Origin: Nanobdellota archaeon
Lineage (GTDB): Archaea; Nanobdellota; Nanobdellia; Pacearchaeales; GW2011-AR1
DNA length: 15,868 nt
Reading direction: 5' to 3'
Assembly: GCA_022563455.1 (NCBI GenBank)
Contig: JADFNI010000026.1
Coordinates: 1 to 15,868, forward strand
The position numbers and the translations under genes were made by a program. The notes beneath the pieces are model-generated. The model was not told where the DNA came from. It made no database searches and saw only the letters and a program-made list of their open reading frames with translations. Positions 1 to 5,835 of the stretch are shown piece after piece. Numbering within the stretch: the stretch's first letter is position 1; every line of letters starts with the position of its first letter.

Positions 1-45
1 TCTGATCTTGCAATAACTGAAGTGAAAATAATTGGTTGGAGTTGA
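1..45 (+). CDS. Possible 3' end of a CDS cut by the window edge
   Basis: Frame 1 is open from the first base to a TGA at 43-45 and would encode the C-terminus SDLAITEVKIIGWS. The mixed hydrophobic and polar composition is protein-like, and the arrangement would be convergent with the glycosyltransferase gene that ends at 74. Fifteen codons are too few to identify a family, and an open frame of this length is easily found by chance. Confidence 0.3.
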   Translation, partial: SDLAITEVKIIGWS

Positions 46-73
46 TTAATTTGTTAAAGCTAAATTAATAATT

Positions 74-1234
74 CTAAGAAGTCCGCAATTTTAATAAATA
101 GTTCTCAATTTGTTCTACATAAGAAGAATGATGCCCAATTGCTTCTCTTAATCTATTATAATATTTTTCTACATTGTCACTTTTAGTGTCAATTACTTCT
201 TCAATTACCTCTGCAAACTCTTTTTCATTTGTTGGATTGATAAATCTTATTCTACCTGTTGGATCTTTGTATTTCCCCCGAAGTTGTTCACTTACGATAG
301 GGTTTACTCCGCATAACATAGACTCATAAGGTATTCCTGATTGATGAATGGGAACTCCGAAATTATACTCTGGGATAATAACAGATTTTACGGATCGTAT
401 CAATGGAGGGATTTTCCAAGGGGGCAGGGCCCCTAAAAAATGAACTCTCCCTTCTAAGTCATTTTTTCTTACGATTTCTTCATTCAGATTTCTTGACGGT
501 CCATCTCCAACAACCACTAAATTAATATCTTGTTTTGTATTTTTCATTGCAGAAATTAGATAATTAAGGCCTTTTGATTTGGTTATTTTTCCCAAGAATA
601 ATATGCTATCTTCACTTCTAAGATTTTCAGAACCAACTAATTTTGAAAGATTGGTTTTGTCTCCGAATGGTTCAAATTCGTCTGAAAAACTGGGAGTATG
701 AACAAGTGGATTTGCTCCGATATTCCTAATAAATTCTTCAGATCTTTTGTAGGTTATTACTCCTTCTGATTTTATCAAGACTTCTTTTAATATGGTATGT
801 AGGGAGGGATGTTCATAAAGAAAAGAAATATCACTACCTGCATGCTGAGTTATATGGGGCGTTCCTGTGAATTGCGAAATAGAATGTCCAGCCACTCCGT
901 AGGGAACTAAATACCATGAGTATAATATATCGGGATTAAAAGATTCTACTTCTTCGAGTCCGAGGGAAATTAATTTTTCAAGGAAGGGATTTGTTTGGGG
1001 GATAAATCTATGGGGAATTCCTTTGTTAGTACTAACAACAGAAAGATTTTCAGAAACCATTCGCTCGCTATCTTCCGGTGTAAGTTTAGCTCTGTATTGT
1101 TCTTCTACCTCCATAGAATTAGTTAATACTTTAATTTTATGTCCTTTCTTTGCTAATGCATCCAATAACCAATAAGCTTTATTCCCTTCCCCACTTAAAA
1201 TTGGAGGGTATTTCCCTATGTAGAGGATCTTCAT
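74..1234 (-). CDS. GT4-like glycosyltransferase (GT-B fold)
   Basis: A 386-residue protein with the two-Rossmann-domain layout of GT4 glycosyltransferases, which move a sugar from a nucleotide donor to a lipid, glycan or protein acceptor, usually at the inner face of the membrane. The N-terminal domain opens with MKILYIGKYPP, a glycine loop at residues 14-18 and the helix WLLDALAKKGHKIKVLTN (22-39); HAGSD lies at 131-135. The C-terminal domain starts at ILFLGKITKSKG (211-222) and has VVGDGPS (241-247), VHFLGALPP (264-272) and IPYESMLCG (301-309), the usual place of the donor-binding Glu (E304). The first Glu of a canonical EX7E motif is not obvious, since position 296 is Ile. The ATG at 1234 lies about 26 nt from the centre of a TATA box, so the transcript is probably leaderless. 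Fold is sure; sugar and acceptor are unknown. Confidence 0.9.
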   Translation of the reverse strand: MKILYIGKYPPILSGEGNKAYWLLDALAKKGHKIKVLTNSMEVEEQYRAKLTPEDSERMVSENLSVVSTNKGIPHRFIPQTNPFLEKLISLGLEEVESFNPDILYSWYLVPYGVAGHSISQFTGTPHITQHAGSDISFLYEHPSLHTILKEVLIKSEGVITYKRSEEFIRNIGANPLVHTPSFSDEFEPFGDKTNLSKLVGSENLRSEDSILFLGKITKSKGLNYLISAMKNTKQDINLVVVGDGPSRNLNEEIVRKNDLEGRVHFLGALPPWKIPPLIRSVKSVIIPEYNFGVPIHQSGIPYESMLCGVNPIVSEQLRGKYKDPTGRIRFINPTNEKEFAEVIEEVIDTKSDNVEKYYNRLREAIGHHSSYVEQIENYLLKLRTS

Positions 1235-1255
1235 AAAAATCTATTTATGTTCAAA

Positions 1256-1264
1256 CTTATAAAG
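1256..1264 (-). promoter_or_regulatory. TATA box of the glycosyltransferase gene
   Basis: Read on the minus strand this is CTTTATAAG. Its centre lies about 26 nt before the A of the start codon at 1234, the distance expected when transcription begins at the start codon itself. It sits just inside the 3' boundary of the neighbouring gene that ends at 1276, so the glycosyltransferase has its own promoter. Confidence 0.75.
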
Positions 1265-1275
1265 CTATTTATTTT

Positions 1276-1719
1276 CTATGGGGTTTTTTCTCTGCTAAAT
1301 TCTCTCATAGTTTTTATTTGTTTTTCTATATTTATTTCTAGTTTATCAAAAATCATTTGAGTATAATCATTTATTTCTTTCTCTCTTTCAATACCTTTAG
1401 GTTTATTTAACTTAAGGTGATGTATTAATTCGTGTGTAAGAATAGTAAGCATCAATAAAGTGTCTTCTCTAACTTTTAGGGTTAATGGATGAGAAAAACT
1501 TGGACCAATCCAATCCACTATGTAAACCTCAATTATTTCCTCACTCCATTCTTGATTTAAAATATTTGGGATCAAATCAATTATTTTATTTGTTTCCTCA
1601 GAATATTTTTGTTCAAACATACCTCCAAGTCTAACAACATCTTCCCAAGTTCGATTGATTTTTTTATGTTGGTTTAAACAATCAAAATATACTTTAGAAT
1701 ATTTAAATTTTAATCTCAT
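1276..1719 (-). CDS. Small HExxH metalloprotease-like protein
   Basis: A 147-residue protein without signal peptide or membrane segment. Its one clear motif is THELIHH at residues 95-101, an HExxH zinc-binding site (H96, E97, H100) inside a hydrophobic helix (LLMLTILTHELIHHLK). Acidic residues follow 11-15 positions later (E111, E113, E115), any of which could be a third metal ligand, as in gluzincin-like peptidases. The N-terminal half is not recognised. The gene begins 18 nt after the stop of the GRDP-like gene and has no TATA box at the expected distance, so the two are probably co-transcribed. A Zn-dependent peptidase is the best guess from the motif; substrate unknown and the family not named. 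Confidence 0.72.
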   Translation of the reverse strand: MRLKFKYSKVYFDCLNQHKKINRTWEDVVRLGGMFEQKYSEETNKIIDLIPNILNQEWSEEIIEVYIVDWIGPSFSHPLTLKVREDTLLMLTILTHELIHHLKLNKPKGIEREKEINDYTQMIFDKLEINIEKQIKTMREFSREKTP

Positions 1720-1737
1720 TATTTAATAAAGGAACAC

Positions 1738-2325
1738 TTAACCATTGCATCCACACATAGCGCCACCACAATTTGAACCTGAACAGCTACTTCCGCTGCA
1801 TCCAATGGTGCAGTTAGCTCCCTCCCCATTTAAACCAAAAGAATTTGGTTTAATGTTCCAGATTTCAGATAACTCTCCAAAAACTTCGGAATAGGCCCTA
1901 ACAAATTTTCTTACACCATCTGACTTTTTATTACCTAATCCAGTATGGGATGTTTCTGGAATATGATGTAGGAAACTTCCTAAATGAGTATCACAAAATC
2001 CTGCGTATTGTGGAGTAAATAAAATAAATTGATGCCAAACATCATCTACCTTAGGACTTGTCATCGCTAAACCTTTATATCCCAATCCAAATAATCCTGA
2101 AATTTTTTTAAATTCAACAAAAGCTTCCTGATAAGAATCTCCATCGGTGAACTTGCCTGTTATATCTAGTTTTTCTTGCAAATAAGGAGCCTCAAATCCA
2201 TCCAATCTCTCTAATAGATTTCTTTGCTCTCGCGTTAAAATAGCATGCTCAGCAGGAATAATTCCATGATAATGAGAATCTACAACTTTCTCTAAAGTTG
2301 GCAGTAAGCTTAAGGCTTGAGACAT
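1738..2325 (-). CDS. GRDP-like (DUF1399-type) protein with Cys/Gly-rich tail
   Basis: A 195-residue soluble protein. The core holds the signature of the glycine-rich-domain-protein family (plant GRDP and short bacterial relatives): VDDVWHQFILFTPQYAGFC at residues 93-111, then LGSFLHHIP (115-123), with conserved W97, H98, C111, H120 and H121. The last 24 residues hold six cysteines (C172, C176, C181, C186, C191, C193) separated by Gly, Ser and Asn. Cys/Gly-rich tails of this kind are known in bacterial members, so the tail fits the family rather than being an accident. Function of the family is not established; the His/Cys set could bind metal, and the tail could bind metal, form disulfides or be a processed peptide. 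It has its own leaderless promoter and probably drives the HExxH gene 18 nt downstream. Confidence 0.75.
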   Translation of the reverse strand: MSQALSLLPTLEKVVDSHYHGIIPAEHAILTREQRNLLERLDGFEAPYLQEKLDITGKFTDGDSYQEAFVEFKKISGLFGLGYKGLAMTSPKVDDVWHQFILFTPQYAGFCDTHLGSFLHHIPETSHTGLGNKKSDGVRKFVRAYSEVFGELSEIWNIKPNSFGLNGEGANCTIGCSGSSCSGSNCGGAMCGCNG

Positions 2326-2346
2326 AGTTTCTAATATTAATCAATC

Positions 2347-2354
2347 TTTATAAA
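2347..2354 (-). promoter_or_regulatory. TATA box of the GRDP-like gene
   Basis: TTTATAAA, which is palindromic, centred about 25 nt before the start codon at 2325 on the minus strand. This is the same spacing as at the plus-strand genes, so a leaderless transcript is expected. Confidence 0.75.
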
Positions 2355-2575
2355 CTTTATTATTTCCCAAGGCCTCTGAAGCACCATCCACCCATAATAG
2401 GATATTAAAATCCTTGGATTCATTACTAGATTAATTTTTTAATTTTAGTGAGGTTTTAAATTGGGTATTTTCTCTGCTCAAATAAATAATCCGTCTCTGA
2501 TTTTTAAAAAACTCGTGTATTTTGTTAGTTGGATTTCATAGAATGTTGTCTCTAAATAATAGTAAAAAGGCAAAG
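2355..2575. other. Divergent intergenic region without a supported gene
   Basis: About 220 bases lie between two divergent TATA boxes. The stretch is AT-rich, with a short GC-richer patch near 2370-2400 and matching inverted hexamers CCAAGG and CCTTGG roughly 40 nt apart. I see no tRNA, no C/D-box pair and no convincing small gene. It may hold regulatory sites for both genes, but none can be defined from this single sequence. Confidence 0.4.
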
Positions 2576-2583
2576 TTTATAAA
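2576..2583 (+). promoter_or_regulatory. TATA box of the PEP-CTERM-like protein gene
   Basis: TTTATAAA centred 25.5 nt before the ATG at 2605. It supports the first ATG as the start, and so the long n-region of the signal peptide, over the later in-frame ATG at codon 8. Confidence 0.8.
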
Positions 2584-2604
2584 GATTAAAAGGTTTAGTC
2601 TATC

Positions 2605-3729
2605 ATGATAAAATCATTGACTGATATGGTAAAAGGTGCTGGTAGTGCTGCTGGTAAGACTATTAGAAAAGGTCTTTACGGGGCGGTTGTTGCTGGTGCT
2701 ATTTTGGGATATTCAGGGGATGCTGAGGCTCGAGGGACTGAAAAGCATTCTGGAAGAGATATTTATTCTATTAGTTTTGCAAATCATCCGGGTGGAGGTA
2801 GTTTAATTTTTGTGGATGGTAATAAAAAATATTTTGTAGCTGATAAAAATGAAGCTTCAAAAGTTGTAAGAGATATAAATGACGGATATCTTACGCATGG
2901 AACTCTTATAGGGGAATGTGAGTCTGGGGAATATGGTTTTTGTGAAGATGTTAGTGGAGTTCATATAAGTGAGTTTACAAATTCTAATTCTAAGTTTAGA
3001 CGGGATCAAAAGGAAAATGGGGGTCTTAGGGGGGATAATTATGATGGTTCTTTTAGGGATAGGGTTACTAGTGCTAGGGGTGGTGAGCGTGGGAAGTCTG
3101 ATTCTGGTGGGCGTTATTCAAGGACTTTGAGTGATGATGGGACTGTTAGTGCTGCTGCCACTGTTAATGTTCCTGATTTTTGTTTTTTTGCTGATATGAG
3201 TTCTGTTCAGCGTGTTGAGATGGCTTTGGGAGATAATTTGATGGAAAATGATCCGCCAGTCGTTGTTTCAGACAGTCACCTAATGGGGTTTATTAGTTAT
3301 GATCCATTTAGTGTTGATGGATGTGCAGATAATCCTTTTTTAACTTTTGAAGGATGGGAAGGATATATCACAGGAAGATATTCTTATACTCTTGGTGTTG
3401 GAAATAAACCCAATGATTTATGGATGCTTGAGGATTTAAATGGTGATGGAATAGGAACTTATGAACCTTCAACTGGAAAATGGACTGTTGGGGCTGATGA
3501 TTATTTTTATAGTCCTGAGGAGACTTTTTTGAATGATATTTCTTTAGACCAAGGAGGAACTAATGAACTTCCCCCGTTAGGTAGTTTTGATGATCTCCCA
3601 TCAATGAAAGTCGTTCCTGTTCCAGAGCCTGAAACTGCAGTTGGATTGTTAACAGGAATGGCGATGATGTATGGGATGAAGAGAAGAATGGATTCAAAGA
3701 AATCTCAAAAGTATTCTAGAGGGATGTGA
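2605..3729 (+). CDS. Secreted protein with C-terminal PEP-CTERM-like sorting signal
   Basis: A 374-residue exported protein. The N-terminus has a long basic n-region, a hydrophobic stretch GLYGAVVAGAILGY and a likely cleavage site after AEA near residue 42. The C-terminus carries VPEPET (339-344), a hydrophobic run GLLTGMAMMYGM (347-358) and a basic KRR (359-361): the Pro-Glu-Pro motif, membrane segment and Arg cluster order of PEP-CTERM signals, which exosortases process in bacteria. Archaeal counterparts are usually PGF- or PEF-type. The middle is rich in Gly, Ser and Asp, with a Ca-binding-like loop DLNGDGIGTYE near residue 275 and scattered Cys. No domain is recognised for the mature protein. 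Gene and surface location are likely; sorting by a transpeptidase is inferred, as no exosortase or archaeosortase gene is in view. Confidence 0.82.
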   Translation: MIKSLTDMVKGAGSAAGKTIRKGLYGAVVAGAILGYSGDAEARGTEKHSGRDIYSISFANHPGGGSLIFVDGNKKYFVADKNEASKVVRDINDGYLTHGTLIGECESGEYGFCEDVSGVHISEFTNSNSKFRRDQKENGGLRGDNYDGSFRDRVTSARGGERGKSDSGGRYSRTLSDDGTVSAAATVNVPDFCFFADMSSVQRVEMALGDNLMENDPPVVVSDSHLMGFISYDPFSVDGCADNPFLTFEGWEGYITGRYSYTLGVGNKPNDLWMLEDLNGDGIGTYEPSTGKWTVGADDYFYSPEETFLNDISLDQGGTNELPPLGSFDDLPSMKVVPVPEPETAVGLLTGMAMMYGMKRRMDSKKSQKYSRGM

Positions 3730-3751
3730 TTTGACAATTGATCTCAAAATC

Positions 3752-3759
3752 TTTATAAA
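3752..3759 (+). promoter_or_regulatory. TATA box of the LamG Cys-rich protein gene
   Basis: TTTATAAA between the stop at 3729 and the next gene. Its centre plus 25.5 nt falls at about 3781, downstream of the first base of the in-frame TTG at 3779 and just before the ATG at 3785. The ATG is therefore the more probable start. Confidence 0.78.
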
Positions 3760-3784
3760 CTTCTAATATCTTTAATTATTGAAG

Positions 3785-5287
3785 ATGAGGTTGATGATAT
3801 TTATTTTAGTTGGTTTGTTTTTTATTGGGATGGCGAGTGCTGCTGTTCCAGAGCATTGTGATCCTTCGATGGTCGGGTATTGGAATATGGATGGGAATGC
3901 TGATGATTCTATTGGGGGGAATGATGGGGCTGGCTATATAGAATCTATTATTCCATTTAGTCAAGTAGGTACTGCTGCAGATTTTGGAGGCTCAGATCTT
4001 ATAACTATACCAAGTTTTACAGAAATTAATTTTACAAGTAATTTTACAATTGAATTTTGGATAAATAAGAGATCTTCTCCGGCTTCAGTCACGGACTTAA
4101 TTACAAAAGGAACGGCTTATGGGATTAGGTATGATGGGAATACAGATAATTTAAATTATTACATTGGGGCAGAGAGTATAATTTCTAGTATCCCTGTTGT
4201 TGTTGGGGATAATACCTACGTATCTCTTGTTTATGTAGATTTTGGAGGTACGAGGACTCTCAATACTTATATAGATGGGATTGATGTTGGATCTTTAGTT
4301 CTTTCTTCTTCAGTTTCTCTTTCACCATCCGATTTAATTATCGGAAATACTTTTAGAGGTTGGATCGACGAAGTAGCAATGTATGATCGTGCACTTACTG
4401 CTGCTGAGATAACTGCTCATTATGATCTTTCAAGTGCTGGGAATAATTACTGCCCAGGCATTGGGGACTCTGGAGGATCGAGTACGGATACTGAGTTTAC
4501 TATTGAGGGGTGTTATCTTCCTTCAGGGGAAGGTATTATTTCTGGGAGCTGTTCGACTGATGGGTTTTATTATTGTCCAACGGACTCTACTGATGAGCAG
4601 TCTACTCTTGATGATGTTGAGGCGTGTTCTAAGGGGTCAAGCAGTATTGATCCAGGGAATACTTGTTGTCCTAGTGGATATGTTTGTAGTAGTGAATCTT
4701 TTAAATGTGAACAATGTATAAATGACTGTCCCGAAGAAAATGAGACTACAACTGACAAGGCTTGTAGTGTTTATAATAGTAGAGAAACTTGCTTGAACGA
4801 TACTGAGGGGTTGGGCCAAATTGGGATTGGAACTGATGTATGTGGAACTACGATTTATGATAATGTTACTCTAGAGCCTTATTCGATTCCTCGAGACTCT
4901 TGTAGATGTGAATGGGAAGATATTGATGGTCCTGGGGGGAACGGAAAGGTTTGTGTTCTTGCATATAATGTTACTCAACAACAATCAAGTGTAGGTACAC
5001 AGAATGAATTTACATGTTTTAAGGATTTTAGCGTTAATAAGTGTATTAAGGGGGTACAAGGAATTTCTTGGTCGGTTAATTCTTCTATATATCTTAATGG
5101 GGATTTTATAGGTAGTGGAGTTCCAGATAATATTTTAGCATCTGCTGGATGTCTTCCTGGGAATAGGGATCGAGACTGTGGAGCTCCAGTTATTAGGCTT
5201 CCGGGGTTTAGTTTGTTTTCTTTTATTTTATCTGTTAGCGTTATTGGGATGTTTTATTATAGGCGAGAAAAGTGGTTGAAGATTTAA
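3785..5287 (+). CDS. LamG-domain Cys-rich surface protein with LPGF/RR C-terminal anchor
   Basis: Residues 1-20 form a signal peptide (hydrophobic core, cleavage after ASA). Residues about 27-213 form a LamG (concanavalin A-like) domain, starting SMVGYWNMDGNADDSIGG and closing with the diagnostic WIDEVAMYDRALTAAEI; such domains bind glycans or proteins outside the cell. Residues about 220-460 are rich in Cys (for example CCPSGYVC and CEQCINDC), probably disulfide-linked, with N-glycosylation sequons such as NET, NDT and NVT. The C-terminus has LPGF (472-475), a hydrophobic helix (476-492) and RRE, an arrangement close to archaeal PGF-CTERM signals; a plain TM anchor is the alternative. I chose ATG 3785 over the in-frame TTG at 3779 because of the TATA spacing. 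Probable adhesin or surface-layer component; ligand unknown. Confidence 0.85.
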   Translation: MRLMIFILVGLFFIGMASAAVPEHCDPSMVGYWNMDGNADDSIGGNDGAGYIESIIPFSQVGTAADFGGSDLITIPSFTEINFTSNFTIEFWINKRSSPASVTDLITKGTAYGIRYDGNTDNLNYYIGAESIISSIPVVVGDNTYVSLVYVDFGGTRTLNTYIDGIDVGSLVLSSSVSLSPSDLIIGNTFRGWIDEVAMYDRALTAAEITAHYDLSSAGNNYCPGIGDSGGSSTDTEFTIEGCYLPSGEGIISGSCSTDGFYYCPTDSTDEQSTLDDVEACSKGSSSIDPGNTCCPSGYVCSSESFKCEQCINDCPEENETTTDKACSVYNSRETCLNDTEGLGQIGIGTDVCGTTIYDNVTLEPYSIPRDSCRCEWEDIDGPGGNGKVCVLAYNVTQQQSSVGTQNEFTCFKDFSVNKCIKGVQGISWSVNSSIYLNGDFIGSGVPDNILASAGCLPGNRDRDCGAPVIRLPGFSLFSFILSVSVIGMFYYRREKWLKI

Positions 5288-5303
5288 TACTCTTTTCAAA
5301 ACA

Positions 5304-5311
5304 TTTATAAT
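5304..5311 (+). promoter_or_regulatory. TATA box of the small basic-tail membrane protein gene
   Basis: TTTATAAT centred 25.5 nt before the ATG at 5333, the same leaderless spacing as the neighbouring genes. Confidence 0.75.
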
Positions 5312-5332
5312 TGCTGTTTACGAGGTCTTTTT

Positions 5333-5647
5333 ATGAGGGTGATTGCGAGTGTTTTAGTTTTAGTTTTAAGCTTATTTTTATCCAGCGGAGTTATTGCTGA
5401 AGTCAGTAGTGCTACTGACGCTAATTTTGTGATTAAAGCTTTGACTAATGAAGAAGTTGTAGTTGTTGAAAATTATGGTGAGTCCAATGCTGTTCTTAAT
5501 GCTATTGGGATTGCTATTAGTACTATTTTAGTTTTTCTTGTTACTAGAAAGATTCTCGGGATTATTTCTTCTCGAAAAAAGCCTGGAACTTCTAAACGGG
5601 TAAAATCTCACTCTCGAAAAAAGAAAGTTAGTCGACGTAAGAAATAG
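5333..5647 (+). CDS. Small membrane protein with signal peptide and Lys/Arg-rich tail
   Basis: A 104-residue protein. Residues 1-22 are a signal peptide or first membrane segment (SVLVLVLSLFLSSGVIA). A short polar segment of about 30 residues follows outside the cell, then a hydrophobic helix at about 54-78 (LNAIGIAISTILVFLVTRKIL), then a strongly basic tail (about 79-104, nearly half Lys/Arg, ending SRRKK) on the cytoplasmic side. The tail could bind nucleic acid, ribosomes or acidic lipid head groups. No family is recognised. The gene has its own promoter; its last codons form the left copy of a 19-bp direct repeat bordering an insertion. Confidence 0.72.
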   Translation: MRVIASVLVLVLSLFLSSGVIAEVSSATDANFVIKALTNEEVVVVENYGESNAVLNAIGIAISTILVFLVTRKILGIISSRKKPGTSKRVKSHSRKKKVSRRKK

Positions 5648-5649
5648 TT
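5631..5649 (+). repeat. 19-bp direct repeat, left copy
   Basis: gtcgacgtaagaaatagtt occurs here, across the last codons and stop of the basic-tail gene, and identically at 5790-5808. Bases on both sides of the match differ between the copies. The two copies border a 140-bp interior, so the offset is 159 bp. Confidence 0.9.
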
Positions 5650-5687
5650 GGCGTTCGATATCTATATTTGGCGTTCGATATCTATAT
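5648..5687. repeat. Tandem repeat, 2 x 20 bp
   Basis: ttggcgttcgatatctatat occurs twice without gap or mismatch (5648-5667 and 5668-5687). The first unit starts directly after the TAG of the basic-tail gene. Two units without spacers do not make a CRISPR array; a binding site, slippage product or part of a small non-autonomous element are the possibilities. Confidence 0.9.
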
Positions 5688-5691
5688 TCCC

Positions 5692-5714
5692 AGAAATTTA
5701 CTCTGTAAATTTCT
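5692..5714. terminator. Perfect 10-bp hairpin, possible terminator or element structure
   Basis: agaaatttac (5692-5701), loop tct, gtaaatttct (5705-5714): a perfect 10-bp stem with a 3-nt loop, followed by a pyrimidine-rich stretch (ttcccacccaccc). It lies downstream of the basic-tail gene and could end its transcript, but it is also the most structured part of the inserted segment. Confidence 0.6.
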
Positions 5715-5789
5715 TTCCCACCCACCCTAATTGTCGAACTTTATGATTGCCATGATTTATGTATGTTTAACTATTCTTATTTTAGATTG

Positions 5790-5808
5790 GTCGACGTAAG
5801 AAATAGTT
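5790..5808 (+). repeat. 19-bp direct repeat, right copy
   Basis: Identical to 5631-5649. Its last two bases are the first two bases of the TATA box of the next gene. Without the segment between the copies, the TAG of the basic-tail gene would be followed directly by the TATA box of the 902-aa protein gene. Confidence 0.9.
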
Positions 5809-5814
5809 TATAAA
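5807..5814 (+). promoter_or_regulatory. TATA box of the PKD protein / GTPase / DUF2073 operon
   Basis: TTTATAAA. The centre plus 25.5 nt is 5836, exactly the ATG of MREVK. The in-frame TTG at 5818 lies upstream of that point and would be outside a leaderless transcript. Confidence 0.8.
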
Positions 5815-5835
5815 GGTTTGAATCTAATTCATTTT

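Noticed and set aside
2337..2423. 28-codon frame on the minus strand (MNPRILISYYGW...)
   Set aside because: It overlaps the TATA box of the GRDP-like gene, has no promoter or SD site of its own, and the peptide shows no recognisable pattern.
2355..2575. C/D-box guide RNA between the divergent promoters
   Set aside because: CTGA boxes occur, but no RTGATGA C box at a fitting distance.
3779..3784. TTG start for the LamG protein
   Set aside because: The expected transcription start from the TATA box at 3752-3759 is about 3781, after the first base of the TTG; the ATG at 3785 fits.
4422..4819. Overlapping open frames in other phases inside the LamG protein gene
   Set aside because: They lie wholly within a gene with clear domains and have no promoter or SD site; they are shadows. 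The same holds for frames inside the PKD, DUF2073 and fibre genes.
5648..5687. CRISPR-like repeat
   Set aside because: Only two copies of 20 bp with no spacer between them; no cas gene nearby.
5818..5835. TTG start for the PKD protein
   Set aside because: It lies only a few bases after the TATA box, upstream of the predicted transcript start; the ATG at 5836 fits exactly.
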